Assembly (NCBI RefSeq): GCF_001598055.1
Contig: NZ_CP014844.1
Span: forward strand, 124,001-188,000
From: Cupriavidus nantongensis
Lineage (GTDB): Bacteria > Pseudomonadota > Gammaproteobacteria > Burkholderiales > Burkholderiaceae
Direction of reading: 5' to 3'
Length of the DNA stretch: 64,000 bases
Every line of letters begins with the position of its first letter. Position 1 is the first letter of the stretch. The position numbers and the translations under genes were made by a program. The notes beneath the pieces are model-generated. The model saw nothing but the letters and a program-made list of their open reading frames with translations. It made no database searches and was not told where the DNA came from. Shown piece by piece: positions 31,066 through 40,583 of this stretch.

Positions 31066-31599
31066 TCAGCCCAGTACCTTGGCCGCCGGCACCAGGCTGC
31101 CGTGCCACATGCCGTTGCCGTGCAGGCGGAAGCCGGGCGGCGCGCCGCCGTGGCCGGCCGCCAGTCCCGGCGCCAGCAGCGCATGGCGGATGCCGTGCGC
31201 GCGGCCCCACTCCGCCAGCGTGGCGCAGCAGGCTTGCAGGCAGGCGCGGCGGGCGGCCGCATCCAGCTCCGGCCGTACCCACCACTCGCTGGCGCAGGCC
31301 ACAAGGCCCGCCAACTCGAGGCTGGGCAGCAAGGCCACCGGCAGGCAGGCGAGCAGGCCGCCGTCCGGCGCGTCGCTGGCCAGCAGGCAGATGCCGCGCC
31401 CGGACTGGGCCAGCAGTTCGCCCAGCATCAGCGCCCGCGCGCGTGCGGCGGGTACGGGCAAGGGCTGGATCCGGTCCAGCCAGTCCGACACCAGGGCAGC
31501 GTCGGCGCCTTGCCCCAGGCGTACCCGGACCTGCGGCGCGACCTGGCCGCCCGCGTGCGGGACAGTTGGGGATGGATCAGGGGGATCGGTGGCGGACAT
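31066..31599 (-). CDS. Small protein resembling a GNAT acetyltransferase
   Basis: I do not recognise this firmly. It has 177 aa from the ATG at 31599 (MSATDPPDPSPTV). A central stretch, GRGICLLASDAPDGGLLACL followed by LAGLVACASEWWVRPELDAAARR, has the beta-strand then 'Y/F-V-x-P-xx-R' layout of GNAT proteins, and AEWGRAHGIRHALL resembles the later helix-strand. The substrate is unknown. It lies 89 bp upstream of the TSUP permease on the same strand and may be co-transcribed. Confidence 0.5.
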   Translation of the reverse strand: MSATDPPDPSPTVPHAGGQVAPQVRVRLGQGADAALVSDWLDRIQPLPVPAARARALMLGELLAQSGRGICLLASDAPDGGLLACLPVALLPSLELAGLVACASEWWVRPELDAAARRACLQACCATLAEWGRAHGIRHALLAPGLAAGHGGAPPGFRLHGNGMWHGSLVPAAKVLG

Positions 31600-31928
31600 G
31601 GGCGGGCAGCAAGGAGCGCCCGCATTGTCGCATGCGTGAGGCCGCCAGGTGATGCCGATGCGGCATGAGTGCCCCAGAACAGGGCAAAGGCACAGGGCGA
31701 AAGCGTCACTAACGGGCGTAGAGCCCAATGAAAAAAGCGTTGCCGAGGATCACCCGGCAACGCCCTTTATTTATAACGCTGCTACCCGACACCGGGTGCG
31801 CGCCTGTCGTCTCCTCGCTTCCGCCTCCATTTAACCTGCGAAAACCGTATGTGGAATGTAACGAAGCGGTGCATCGAGGACAAGCTAGAAAAAACCCTAG
31901 CCCCAGAATCGGGCATGTCGACCTGCGG
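31600..31928. other. Intergenic region between the second liv operon and the GNAT-like gene
   Basis: The 329 bp contain only the terminator at 31731-31763 and, presumably, the promoter for the GNAT-like and TSUP genes. No other coding or repeat signal was seen. Confidence 0.5.
31731..31763 (-). terminator. Terminator of the livGFKHM operon
   Basis: GCGTTGCCG (31737-31745) pairs with CGGCAACGC (31755-31763) and is followed on the minus strand by TTTTTT. It lies about 165 bp after the livM stop. Confidence 0.85.
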
Positions 31929-32984
31929 TCACTCCTTGCGCCCGGCGTGTCCGCCGAAGCGCGCCAGCAATTCGCCCATGATGCCACGGCGGAAGGTCAG
32001 CACGCAGATCACGAAGATCACGCCGGTCACCATCGTCACCGACTCGCCCAGCGTGCCGAACCACGAGACGCCGGTCACCGACGCCAGGAAGTTGCCGATG
32101 TCGCCCAGCTTGTTCTCGAGCGCGACGATCACGAAGGCGCCGACGATCGGGCCCGACAACGTGCCCAGGCCGCCGACCAGCGTCATCAGGATCACCGAGC
32201 CCGACATCGACCAGTGCACGTCGGTCAGGGTCTCGAAGCCCAGCACCAGCGCCTTGATCGAGCCGGCCAGCCCCGACAGCGCTGCCGACAGCACGAACGC
32301 GGTCAGCTTGAAGCGGTCGACGTCATAGCCCAGCGACACCGCGCGCGGCTCGTTCTCCTTGATCGCCTTCAGGATCTGGCCGAACGGCGAATGCACCGTG
32401 CGCACGATCAGCGCGAACGCCGCGACGATGATCACCAGCGCCACGTAGTACAGCGTCAGGTCATCCGACAACGGCAGCACGCCGAACAGCTTGCCGCGCG
32501 GGATGCCCTGCAGCCCGTCCTCGCCGCCGGTGAACGGCGCCTGCAGGCAGATGAAGAAGAGCATCTGCGCCAGCGCCAGCGTGATCATCGAGAAATAGAT
32601 GCCCTGGCGCCGGATCGCCAGCGAGCCCACCACGTAGCCGATCAGCGCGCCCGTGCCGGTGCCCAGGATCAGGCCGATCTCGGGCGTCACGCCCCACACC
32701 TTCATGGCGTGGCCGGCGGCGTAGCCGGCGCCGCCGAAGAACGCCGCATGGCCGAACGACAGCAGCCCGGTGTAGCCGATCAGCAGGTTGAAGGCGCACG
32801 CAAACAGCGCGAAGCACAGCACCTTGAGCACGAACACCGGATACGCCCCGGCCAGCGGCGCCGCCAGCAGTGCCAGCAGCAGCAATCCGTACAACAGTTT
32901 CTTCTGCACGCCTTGTCCCTTTCCTGCCTTGCCTGCATTGGCCGCCACGGTGGCTGGCGTCGATGATGTCGAGGGTGCGCTCAT
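31929..32984 (-). CDS. livM: Branched-chain amino-acid ABC transporter permease LivM (second system)
   Basis: Inner-membrane permease. The ATG at 32984 shares one base with the livH stop (TGATG), so translation is coupled; the open frame upstream is a shadow of livH. The 351 aa begin with a Ser/Thr/Ala-rich leader and basic KGQGVQKK, then hydrophobic segments including YTGLLSFGHAAFFGGAGYAA, the LivM signature, and MTLVGGLGTLSGPIVGAF. It is last in the livG-F-K-H-M order. Confidence 0.95.
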   Translation of the reverse strand: MSAPSTSSTPATVAANAGKAGKGQGVQKKLLYGLLLLALLAAPLAGAYPVFVLKVLCFALFACAFNLLIGYTGLLSFGHAAFFGGAGYAAGHAMKVWGVTPEIGLILGTGTGALIGYVVGSLAIRRQGIYFSMITLALAQMLFFICLQAPFTGGEDGLQGIPRGKLFGVLPLSDDLTLYYVALVIIVAAFALIVRTVHSPFGQILKAIKENEPRAVSLGYDVDRFKLTAFVLSAALSGLAGSIKALVLGFETLTDVHWSMSGSVILMTLVGGLGTLSGPIVGAFVIVALENKLGDIGNFLASVTGVSWFGTLGESVTMVTGVIFVICVLTFRRGIMGELLARFGGHAGRKE

Positions 32985-33898
32985 CACTTCTCCTTGCCGA
33001 ACAGCCCGGCCGGGCGCAGCAGCAGCACGATCACCATGATGAAGAACACCACGGTCGCCGATGCTTCCGGATAGAACACTTTGGTCAGGCCTTCGATCAC
33101 GCCGAGCCCGAGGCCGGTCAGGATCGAGCCCATGATCGAACCCATGCCGCCGATCACCACCACCGCGAACACGATGATGATCAGGTTCTGCCCCATCAGC
33201 GGCGAGATCTGGATCACCGGCGCGGCCAGCACGCCGGCAAACGCGGCCAGCGCCACGCCGAAGCCGTAAGTTAGCGTAACCATCAGCGGCACGTTGACGC
33301 CGAAGGCCTCGACCATCTTGGGGTTCTCGGTGCCGGCGCGCAGGTAGGCGCCCAGCTTGGTCTTCTCGATCACGTACCAGGTGGCGAAGCACACCACCAG
33401 CGACGCCACCACCACCCAGGCGCGGTAATTGGGCAGGATCATGAAGCCGAGGTCGGTCGCGCCCTGCAGCGCGTCCGGGGTCTGGTACGGCAGGCCCGAG
33501 ACGCCGTAGACCGAGCGGAAGATGCCCTCGATCACCAGCGTGATGCCCAGCGTCAGCAGCAGGCCGTAGATATGGTCGAGCTTGTAGATCCAGCGCAGCA
33601 TGGTCTTCTCGATCACCACGCCCAGCGCGGCGACGACCAGCGGCGACAGCAGCAGCATGATCCAGTAGTTCAGCCCGGCGTACTCCATGCCCATCCAGGC
33701 CAGCACCGCGCCCAGCATGAAGAGCGCGCCGTGCGCGAAGTTGATGACGTTGAGCAGGCCGAAGATCACCGCCAGGCCCAGGCTCAGCATCGCATAGAAG
33801 GCGCCGTTGACCAGGCCCAGCAAGAGCTGGGAAAGCATGGCCGGCAAGGGGATTCCGAAGATGTCCATGGGCATCGATTGCAGGTTGTTGGCAGCCAC
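32984..33898 (-). CDS. livH: Branched-chain amino-acid ABC transporter permease LivH (second system)
   Basis: Inner-membrane permease of 304 aa with about eight hydrophobic helices. LGLAVIFGLLNVINFAHGAL and VVVIGGMGSIMGSILTGL are the family hallmarks. An internal ATG eleven codons in (MDIFG) is a possible alternative start. Coupled to livM by the TGATG overlap, and 274 bp downstream of the binding-protein gene. Confidence 0.95.
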   Translation of the reverse strand: MAANNLQSMPMDIFGIPLPAMLSQLLLGLVNGAFYAMLSLGLAVIFGLLNVINFAHGALFMLGAVLAWMGMEYAGLNYWIMLLLSPLVVAALGVVIEKTMLRWIYKLDHIYGLLLTLGITLVIEGIFRSVYGVSGLPYQTPDALQGATDLGFMILPNYRAWVVVASLVVCFATWYVIEKTKLGAYLRAGTENPKMVEAFGVNVPLMVTLTYGFGVALAAFAGVLAAPVIQISPLMGQNLIIIVFAVVVIGGMGSIMGSILTGLGLGVIEGLTKVFYPEASATVVFFIMVIVLLLRPAGLFGKEK

Positions 33899-33960
33899 TA
33901 AGCGGAGCCAACGGTTTTGGGTGCGCCAAAGCCGCCCGGGCTAGCCTGAGCAAGGTGTTC

Positions 33961-34147
33961 TCCCTCTCCCTTCACGGGGAGAGGGTCGGGGTGAGGGGCG
34001 GTTTAGCGAGGAACCACATCAAGCGAAGCCCTCGGTGTGTTCCAGCATGGCGGCCTTGGCAGGGCCAGCGGTGTTAACCCACCAACCTCAGCCTTTGACG
34101 CTCAAGCCCTCACCCCCTGCCCCTCTCCCGCAAGCGGGAGAGGGGAG
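33961..34147. repeat. Pair of inverted REP-like repeats
   Basis: A CTCTCCC...GGGGAGAGGG hairpin with a GTCGGGGTGAGGG tail at 33961-33998 recurs in opposite orientation at 34107-34147. Together they fill most of the gap between livH and the binding-protein gene. This GGGAGAGGG/GGTGAGGG pattern is a common intergenic repeat type in proteobacterial genomes. Confidence 0.7.
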
Positions 34148-34172
34148 CAAACCGTCGCAGTGCCGACGGCTC

Positions 34173-35381
34173 TTACTTCTTCAACATGGCGCACTTCGAC
34201 TCGGCCACCGTGGTGAAGGCCTGCTCGCCCGGGATGGTCGCGACCACCTTCAGGTAATCCCACGGCTTCTTCGATTCGGCCGCGGTCTTTACCTGCATCA
34301 GGTACATGTCGTGGATGCCACGGCCGTCCTGGCGGATATAGCCCTTGGTGTAGAAGTCGTTGATCTTCATCTTCTTCAGCTCGGCCATGACCTTGTCCGG
34401 ATCGTCGGTCTTGGCGGCTTCGACGGCCTTCAGGTAGGTGCTGGCGGCCGAGTAGTCCGCGGCCTGCAAGCTGCTCGGCATCTTCTTCATCTTGCCGAAG
34501 AAGCGGTTGGCGAACTTGCGGGTGTCGTCGTTCATGTCCCAGTACCAGCTGTCGGTCATCAGCAGGCCTTCGGTGTTCTTCAGCCCGAGGCTGTGCACAT
34601 CGTTGATGAACATCAGCAGGCCGGCGATCTTCATCGACTTGGTGATGCCGAATTCCTTGGCCGCCTTGATCGAATTGATGGTGTCGCCGCCGGCGTTGGC
34701 CAGGCCCAGGATCTGCGCCTTGGACGCCTGCGCCTGCAGCAGGAACGACGAGAAGTCCGACGCCGACAGCGGATGGCGCACCTGCCCCGCCACCGTGCCG
34801 CCGTTGGCCTTGACCACCGCGGCGGTGTCGCTCTCGAGCGAGTGGCCGAAGGCGTAGTCGGCGGTCAGGAAGAACCACGACTTGCCGCCCTGCTTGACCA
34901 CCGCGCTGCCGGTGCCCTTGGCCAGCGCCACCGTGTCATAGGCGTAGTGCACCGTGTACGGGGAGCACTCTTCGTTGGTCAGGCGCGCGGTGCCGGCGCC
35001 GATGTTGATGTAGACGCGCTTCTTCTCGGAAGCGACCTTGTTCATCGCCAGCGCAGTGCCGGAGTTGGTGCCGCCCAGCAGCATGTCCAGGCCCTGCTGG
35101 TCCATCCATTCGCGCGCTTTCGAGGCAGCGATGTCGGCCTTGTTCTGGTGGTCGGCCGAGACGATCTCGATGGGCTTGCCCAGCACCTTGCCGCCGCGGT
35201 CCTCGATCGCCATCTTGATGGCTTCGAGGCCGCCGGGGCCGTCGATATCGGCATACAGGCCCGACATGTCGGTGATATAGCCGATCTTGACGGTGTCGCC
35301 CGATACCTGTGCGGCAGCGCCGAACGACACCGCACCCATGGCAATGGCCGCCATCGCGGCCGCGAGCCGAGTCTTTTTCAT
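34173..35381 (-). CDS. Periplasmic branched-chain amino-acid-type ABC substrate-binding protein (second system)
   Basis: Ligand receptor for livGFHM. The ATG at 35381 has AGGAG nine bases upstream and starts a signal peptide (MKKTRLAAAMAAIAMGAVSF...AAAQ). The mature protein opens SGDTVKIGYITDMSGLYADI, the Peripla_BP_6 pattern; 402 aa. Open frame upstream of this ATG overlaps livF and is discarded. It lies 79 bp after livF. The ligand is not predictable from sequence alone. Confidence 0.92.
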   Translation of the reverse strand: MKKTRLAAAMAAIAMGAVSFGAAAQVSGDTVKIGYITDMSGLYADIDGPGGLEAIKMAIEDRGGKVLGKPIEIVSADHQNKADIAASKAREWMDQQGLDMLLGGTNSGTALAMNKVASEKKRVYINIGAGTARLTNEECSPYTVHYAYDTVALAKGTGSAVVKQGGKSWFFLTADYAFGHSLESDTAAVVKANGGTVAGQVRHPLSASDFSSFLLQAQASKAQILGLANAGGDTINSIKAAKEFGITKSMKIAGLLMFINDVHSLGLKNTEGLLMTDSWYWDMNDDTRKFANRFFGKMKKMPSSLQAADYSAASTYLKAVEAAKTDDPDKVMAELKKMKINDFYTKGYIRQDGRGIHDMYLMQVKTAAESKKPWDYLKVVATIPGEQAFTTVAESKCAMLKK

Positions 35382-35460
35382 TTCCGTGTCTCCTGATTTG
35401 CGGCGGCGTGCGCGCCACCCGTTCCTGCCAACAAGCAACCATCGACCCGCGTTGCGCGGA

Positions 35461-36180
35461 TCAGACCCCGAGCAATTCATGCAGCACCGGCATCTTGGCC
35501 TGCAGCTCGCTGGCCGCGAAGCGTTCGACGATGGTGCCGTGCTCCATCACGTAGAAGCGGTCCGCCAGCGGCGCAGCAAAGCGGAAGTTCTGCTCCACCA
35601 TCACCACCGTGTACCCCTTCTGCTTGAGCATCCGGATCATGCGTGCGAGCGCCTGCACGATCACCGGTGCCAGCCCTTCCGAGATCTCGTCGAGCAGCAG
35701 CAGGTTGGCGCCGGTGCGCAAGATGCGCCCGACCGCCAGCATCTGCTGCTCGCCGCCCGACAGGCGCGTGCCCTGGCTCTGGCGGCGCTCCTTCAGGTTC
35801 GGGAACATCTCGTAGATGTCGGCCTCGCTCATGCCCGAATCCTTGCCTTTCAGCTGCGGCGGCAGCAGCAGGTTCTCTTCGCATGAGAGGCTGGAGAAGA
35901 TGGCGCGCTCTTCCGGGCAATAGCCGATGCCGTAGTGCGCGATCTTGTGCGTGGGCAGGCCGATGGTCTCGTGGCCGTCCACCTTGATCGAGCCCTTGCG
36001 CGCGCCGGTCAAGCCCATGATGGCGCGCAGCGTGGTGGTGCGCCCGGCGCCGTTGCGGCCCAGCAGCGTGACCACCTCGCCGCGGTTCACGGTCAGGTCG
36101 ACGCCGTGCAGGATGTGCGATTCGCCGTACCAGGCGTGCAGGCCCTTGATTTCCAGGGCGGGAGTATTGGCTGTGCTCAT
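35461..36180 (-). CDS. livF: Branched-chain amino-acid ABC transporter ATPase LivF with Arg in Walker A
   Basis: ATPase subunit of the second system. It begins at the ATG at 36180 (MSTANTPALEIKGLHAWYGE), 239 aa; the open frame upstream is a shadow of livG. The signature LSGGEQQ, Walker B LLLLDEISEGLAP and the switch EQN are normal. Walker A reads GRNGAGRTTT: Arg replaces the invariant Lys that contacts ATP phosphates. The codon is CGC in the given sequence. The rest looks functional, so it may rely on the partner LivG site. It lies 17 bp after livG. Confidence 0.92.
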   Translation of the reverse strand: MSTANTPALEIKGLHAWYGESHILHGVDLTVNRGEVVTLLGRNGAGRTTTLRAIMGLTGARKGSIKVDGHETIGLPTHKIAHYGIGYCPEERAIFSSLSCEENLLLPPQLKGKDSGMSEADIYEMFPNLKERRQSQGTRLSGGEQQMLAVGRILRTGANLLLLDEISEGLAPVIVQALARMIRMLKQKGYTVVMVEQNFRFAAPLADRFYVMEHGTIVERFAASELQAKMPVLHELLGV

Positions 36181-36197
36181 GTGTCGTCCCCCCGGCC

Positions 36198-36974
36198 TCA
36201 GTGCGCGCCCTGCAGTTCCGCGTCGGCGGTGCCCATGTAGGCTTCCATCACGCGCGGGTCCTTCGACACCTCCGCATACGGGCCTTCGGCCAGCACCGCG
36301 CCGCGCTGCAGCACCGTGATCTTGTCGGCGATCGACGAGACCACGCTCATGTTGTGCTCGACCATCAGGATGGTGCGGCCCGCCGAGACCTGCTTGATCA
36401 GCTGCGTGACTCGGTCGACGTCCTCGTGGCCCATGCCCTGCGTGGGTTCGTCGAGCAGCATCAGCTCGGGCTCCATCGCCAGCGTGGTGGCGATCTCCAG
36501 CGCGCGCTTGCGCCCGTACGGCAGGTTCACCGTGAGCGTATGCGCGAACTCGGTCAGGCCGACCTGCTCGAGCAGCTCCATGGCGCGGTCGTTGAGCACG
36601 TCGAGCGAGCGCTCGCTGCGCCAGAACTGGTACGCGGTGCCCAGTTGCCGCTGCAGCCCGATGCGCACGTTCTCCATCACCGTCAGGTGCGGGAACACCG
36701 CCGAGATCTGGAACGAGCGGATCACGCCGCGCCGCGCGATCTGCGCCGGCTTTTCCCGCGTGATGTCGATGCCGTTGAAAAGGATGGTGCCGGTGGTCGG
36801 CTCCAGGAACTTGGTGAGCAGGTTGAAGCAAGTGGTCTTGCCCGCGCCGTTGGGGCCGATCAACGCATGGATCGAGCCGCGGCGCACCCGCAGGTTAACG
36901 TCGCTCACCGCCGTGAACCCCTTGAACTCCTTGGTGAGGTTCCGCGTTTCCAGGATGGTTTCCTGCTGGTTCAT
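36198..36974 (-). CDS. livG: Branched-chain amino-acid ABC transporter ATPase LivG
   Basis: ATPase subunit, 258 aa, with Walker A GPNGAGKTTC, the LivG-type GVIRSFQISAVFPHLTVMEN, a signature-like LPYGRKRALEIA, Walker B LMLLDEPTQGMGH and EHNMSVV. The canonical ABC signature is relaxed to LPYGRKR, as is usual for LivG. First gene of livG-F-K-H-M. A TGCCGGG/CCCGGCA dyad lies 27-46 bp upstream of the start. Confidence 0.95.
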   Translation of the reverse strand: MNQQETILETRNLTKEFKGFTAVSDVNLRVRRGSIHALIGPNGAGKTTCFNLLTKFLEPTTGTILFNGIDITREKPAQIARRGVIRSFQISAVFPHLTVMENVRIGLQRQLGTAYQFWRSERSLDVLNDRAMELLEQVGLTEFAHTLTVNLPYGRKRALEIATTLAMEPELMLLDEPTQGMGHEDVDRVTQLIKQVSAGRTILMVEHNMSVVSSIADKITVLQRGAVLAEGPYAEVSKDPRVMEAYMGTADAELQGAH

Positions 36975-37325
36975 GTCTCCTGCCCGCCCTCTTGCTGAAC
37001 TGCCGGGGTGATGCCCGGCACTGACAATGGTCCGAACCGGCCTTGTAGGCCCTTACTGCCGCTTGTTCCGTCAGGCTTGCCGTGGTTGCCGGCCATGCCC
37101 GCGGTTTTTATCTGTGCGGGGCGGCTCCCGCGCGGGTTGCGGCGGCGGCATGGTATGTGCGGCCGAAGCACCCTGTGAGGCGTCTATTGTGTGCGCCTGT
37201 TGCATCGCAAAACATCGGGGTTTGCACTATGAAACATGAACCAAGTGTCAGTTTTTCCGCGGCCGCACAAGCGCCGCAAAGGCCACAGGATCACCGCCCC
37301 GCCGGTGGTCATGTGGCGTGGCGCA
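36975..37325. other. Intergenic region livG-hpdH
   Basis: The 351 bp lie upstream of the livGFKHM operon and downstream of the GMC dehydrogenase. The only feature I can support is the inverted repeat TGCCGGG-gtgatg-CCCGGCA (37001-37020), close to the livG start. No terminator with a T-tract is seen for the dehydrogenase gene. Confidence 0.45.
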
Positions 37326-39029
37326 TCAAGCGCTTGTGGCCGCTGTCACCGGCACTGGGCTGGCTTCGGCCGGCGCCTGCGCCGACCCCTCTTCGGAGCT
37401 GGCCACTTCGGCCGGCATGGCGCGCTGCCTGCGGTCTTCGCGGATCATGTCGCTGGCGCGCTCGGCAATCATGATGGTCGGCGAGTTGGTGTTGCCCGAG
37501 GTGATCAGCGGCATCACCGAGGCATCAACCACGCGCAGCCCCTGCACCCCCAGCACGCGCAGCCGATGGTCGACCACCGCCATGGGATCGTCGGCGCGGC
37601 CCATCTTGCAGGTGCCGACCGGATGGAAGATGGTGGTGCCGATATTGCCGGCGGCTTCGGCCAGTTCGTCGTCACTCTGGAACGCCAGCCCTGGCAGCCA
37701 CTCCTCCGGCTGGTAAGGCGCCAGCGCAGGCGACGCGACGATGCGGCGCGTAAGCCGGATCGAGTCGGCGGCGACCTTGCGGTCCTCGTCGGTCGACAGG
37801 TAATTGGGCGCGATCACCGGCGCCTGGCGATAATCCGCGCTGCCGGCATGCACGCTGCCGCGCGAAGTCGGGCGCAGGTTGCAGGCGCTGGCGGTAAAGG
37901 CGTTGAAGGCGTGGAGCGGATCGCCGAACTTGTCGAGCGACAGCGGCTGCACGTGGTACTCGATATTCGGCCGCGCCTGCGACGGATCCGAGCGCGCGAA
38001 CGCGCCCAGCTGCGATGGCGCCATGCTCATCGGCCCGCTCTGGTTGAAGGCGTACTGCACGCCGATGCAGAACTTGCCCCACAGGCTGGCCGCGCGCGTG
38101 TTCAGCGTGCGCACGCCGTTGACCTTGACCACGCTGCGCAGCTGCAGGTGGTCCTGCAGGTTCTCGCCCACGCCGGGCAGCGCATGGCGCACCGGAATGC
38201 CCAGCGCCTGCAGCCGTTCGGCCTGGCCGATGCCCGACAGCTCGAGCAACTGCGGCGTGTTGACCGCGCCGGCGGCGAGGATCACCTCGAGCGTGGCCGA
38301 TGCCGCATGCGCGCGGCCGCCGCCCAGATAGTTGACGCCGGTGCAGCGGCGCCCGTCGAAGCTCAGCCCGCTCACCTGCGCACCGGTGACGATGGTCAGG
38401 TTGGGCCGCTCCGAGGCACGCCGCAGGAATGCCTTGGCGGTATTCCAGCGGATGCCGCGGCGCTGGTTCACTTCGAAATAACCGACGCCGAAATTGTCGC
38501 CGCGGTTGAAGTCGTCGGTGCGCGGAATGCCCGCCTGCTCGGCGGCATCGGCAAAGCGCTCGAGAATGTCCCAGCGCAGCCGCTGCCCTTCCACGCGCCA
38601 TTCGCCGCCGGCGCCGTGGAATTCGCTCGGGCCGCGGTGATGGTCTTCGCTGCGCTTGAACAGCGGCAGCACATTGTCCCAGCGCCAGCCGTCATCGCCG
38701 GTCAGCCGCGCCCACTCGTCATAGTCCTCGCGCTGGCCGCGCATGTAGATCATGCCGTTGATCGACGAACAGCCGCCCAGCACGCGCCCGCGCGGATAGC
38801 CCAGCGAGCGCCCGTTCAGCCCCGCCTCGGCTTCGGTGCGATAGAGCCAGTCGGTGCGCGGGTTGCCGATGCAGTAGAGATAGCCCACCGGAATGTGGAT
38901 CCAGTGGTAATCGTCCTTGCCGCCTGCTTCCAGCAGCAGCACGTTGATGTCCGGGTCCTGCGTCAGCCGGTTCGCCAGGACACAGCCGGCCGAACCGGCC
39001 CCCACGATGATGTAGTCGAATGTCTCCAT
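37326..39029 (-). CDS. hpdH: GMC-family FAD dehydrogenase, likely 3-hydroxypropionate dehydrogenase
   Basis: FAD-dependent alcohol oxidoreductase of the choline/glucose dehydrogenase family, 567 aa. It has the N-terminal FAD motif FDYIIVGAGSAGCVLANRL, the GMC signature GRVLGGCSSINGMIYMRG, and the C-terminal active-site region FHPVGTCKMG...VVDASVMPLITSGNTNSPT with catalytic His and Asn. It follows mmsA by 27 bp. The pair mmsA + GMC dehydrogenase + divergent LysR matches the 3-hydroxypropionate catabolic cluster known in Cupriavidus necator and some pseudomonads, in which HpdH makes malonate semialdehyde. The family is certain; the substrate is by context. Confidence 0.8.
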   Translation of the reverse strand: METFDYIIVGAGSAGCVLANRLTQDPDINVLLLEAGGKDDYHWIHIPVGYLYCIGNPRTDWLYRTEAEAGLNGRSLGYPRGRVLGGCSSINGMIYMRGQREDYDEWARLTGDDGWRWDNVLPLFKRSEDHHRGPSEFHGAGGEWRVEGQRLRWDILERFADAAEQAGIPRTDDFNRGDNFGVGYFEVNQRRGIRWNTAKAFLRRASERPNLTIVTGAQVSGLSFDGRRCTGVNYLGGGRAHAASATLEVILAAGAVNTPQLLELSGIGQAERLQALGIPVRHALPGVGENLQDHLQLRSVVKVNGVRTLNTRAASLWGKFCIGVQYAFNQSGPMSMAPSQLGAFARSDPSQARPNIEYHVQPLSLDKFGDPLHAFNAFTASACNLRPTSRGSVHAGSADYRQAPVIAPNYLSTDEDRKVAADSIRLTRRIVASPALAPYQPEEWLPGLAFQSDDELAEAAGNIGTTIFHPVGTCKMGRADDPMAVVDHRLRVLGVQGLRVVDASVMPLITSGNTNSPTIMIAERASDMIREDRRQRAMPAEVASSEEGSAQAPAEASPVPVTAATSA

Positions 39030-39056
39030 GGCGCCCTGTTGTGGTGATGATCGGTT

Positions 39057-40583
39057 TTACTTCGCCACCGGCATGGTGAACTCCGCGCCCTTGGCGATCG
39101 AGTCCGGCCAGCGCTGCATCACGCTCTTGTAGCGCGTGTAGAAGCGCACGCCCTCTTCGCCATAGGCATGATGGTCGCCGAACAGCGAGCGCTTCCAGCC
39201 GCCGAACGAATGCCACGCCATCGGCACCGGGATCGGCACGTTGATGCCGACCATGCCGACCTGGATCTGCCGCGCAAACGCGCGCGCGATGCCGCCGTCG
39301 CTGGTGTAGCACGACACGCCGTTGCCGTACTCGTGCGCGTTGATCAGCGCCACCGCCTCGGCAAAGTCGTGCACGCGCACCACCGACAGCACCGGGCCGA
39401 AGATCTCTTCCTTGTAGATCGTCATCTCAGGCGTCACATGGTCGAACAGCGTGCCGCCGACGTAGAAGCCGTTCTCGTGGCCATCGACCGTGTGGCCGCG
39501 GCCGTCGGTCACCAGTGTCGCGCCCTCTTCCACGCCCTTCGCGATATAGCCTTCGACCTTGGCCTTGTGCGCGCCGGTCACCAGCGGGCCCATCTCGGCA
39601 TCGGCCTCCATGCCGTTGCGGATCTTCAGCGTGCGCGCGCGTTCGGCCAGTCGCGGCACCAGCCGGTCGGCGACGTCGCCGACCGCGACCGCCACCGAGA
39701 TCGCCATGCAGCGCTCGCCGGCCGAACCGTAGGCGGCGCCGATCAGCGCGTCGACGGCCTGGTCCAGGTCCGCATCGGGCATCACTACCAGGTGGTTCTT
39801 GGCGCCGCCCAGCGCCTGCACACGCTTGCCGTGCTTCGTCCCTTCGGTATAGATGTATTCGGCGATCGGGGTCGAGCCGACGAACGACAGCGCCTGCACG
39901 TCGGGGTGCGCCAGCAGCGCGTCGACCGCTTCCTTGTCGCCCTGCACCACGTTGAACACGCCGTCGGGCAAACCGGCCTGGCGCAGCAGGTCGGCGATCA
40001 GCAGGCTGGGGGACGGGTCGCGCTCGGACGGCTTGAGCACGAAGGTATTGCCGCACGCCAGCGCCACCGGGAACATCCACATCGGCACCATCACCGGGAA
40101 GTTGAACGGCGTGATGCCGGCCACCACGCCCAGCGGCTGGCGCAGGTTCCAGTTGTCGATGCCGCCGCCGATGTTGTCGGTGAAATCGGTCTTGAGCAGG
40201 TTGGGGATGCCGCAGGCGAACTCCACCACCTCGATGCCGCGCGTGACTTCGCCCTTGGCATCCGAGAACACCTTGCCGTGCTCGCGCGTGATCAGCGCGG
40301 CGAGGTCGTCGTGGTGCTGGTCGAGCAGTTCCTTGAACTTGAACAGGATGCGCGCGCGGCGCAGCGGCGGGGTGTCGGCCCAGGCCGGGAACGCGGCCTG
40401 GGCGGCGGCGACGGCATCGGCGACGTCCTGCGCGGTGCCCAGCGCGACGCGCGCGGCGACTTCGCCGGTTGCGGGGTTGAATACGTCGGCCAGGCGCTGC
40501 GAGGCGCCGCGTGTCTGCCGGCCCGCGATGCTATGGCCGATGATGGCCTGCACCGCGCTGGCCTCTGCAAGGATGTCTTCCAC
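39057..40583 (-). CDS. mmsA: CoA-acylating methylmalonate/malonate-semialdehyde dehydrogenase MmsA
   Basis: Converts malonate or methylmalonate semialdehyde with CoA and NAD+ to acetyl- or propionyl-CoA plus CO2. MmsA hallmarks are [34 protein letters not shown], and catalytic Cys in [11 protein letters not shown]. No ATG fits the N-terminus; a GTG at 40583 with AGGAG five bases upstream gives 508 aa and is the chosen start. It is the first gene of a two-gene operon with hpdH, divergent from a LysR gene. Together they would funnel 3-hydroxypropionate (and valine or beta-alanine semialdehydes) to acyl-CoA. Confidence 0.92.
   Translation of the reverse strand: MEDILAEASAVQAIIGHSIAGRQTRGASQRLADVFNPATGEVAARVALGTAQDVADAVAAAQAAFPAWADTPPLRRARILFKFKELLDQHHDDLAALITREHGKVFSDAKGEVTRGIEVVEFACGIPNLLKTDFTDNIGGGIDNWNLRQPLGVVAGITPFNFPVMVPMWMFPVALACGNTFVLKPSERDPSPSLLIADLLRQAGLPDGVFNVVQGDKEAVDALLAHPDVQALSFVGSTPIAEYIYTEGTKHGKRVQALGGAKNHLVVMPDADLDQAVDALIGAAYGSAGERCMAISVAVAVGDVADRLVPRLAERARTLKIRNGMEADAEMGPLVTGAHKAKVEGYIAKGVEEGATLVTDGRGHTVDGHENGFYVGGTLFDHVTPEMTIYKEEIFGPVLSVVRVHDFAEAVALINAHEYGNGVSCYTSDGGIARAFARQIQVGMVGINVPIPVPMAWHSFGGWKRSLFGDHHAYGEEGVRFYTRYKSVMQRWPDSIAKGAEFTMPVAK

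Noticed and set aside
37326..39029. Choline dehydrogenase (BetA) as the name for the GMC enzyme
   Set aside because: The fold matches, but no betB, betI or choline transporter is nearby; mmsA plus a divergent LysR regulator fits 3-hydroxypropionate dehydrogenase better.
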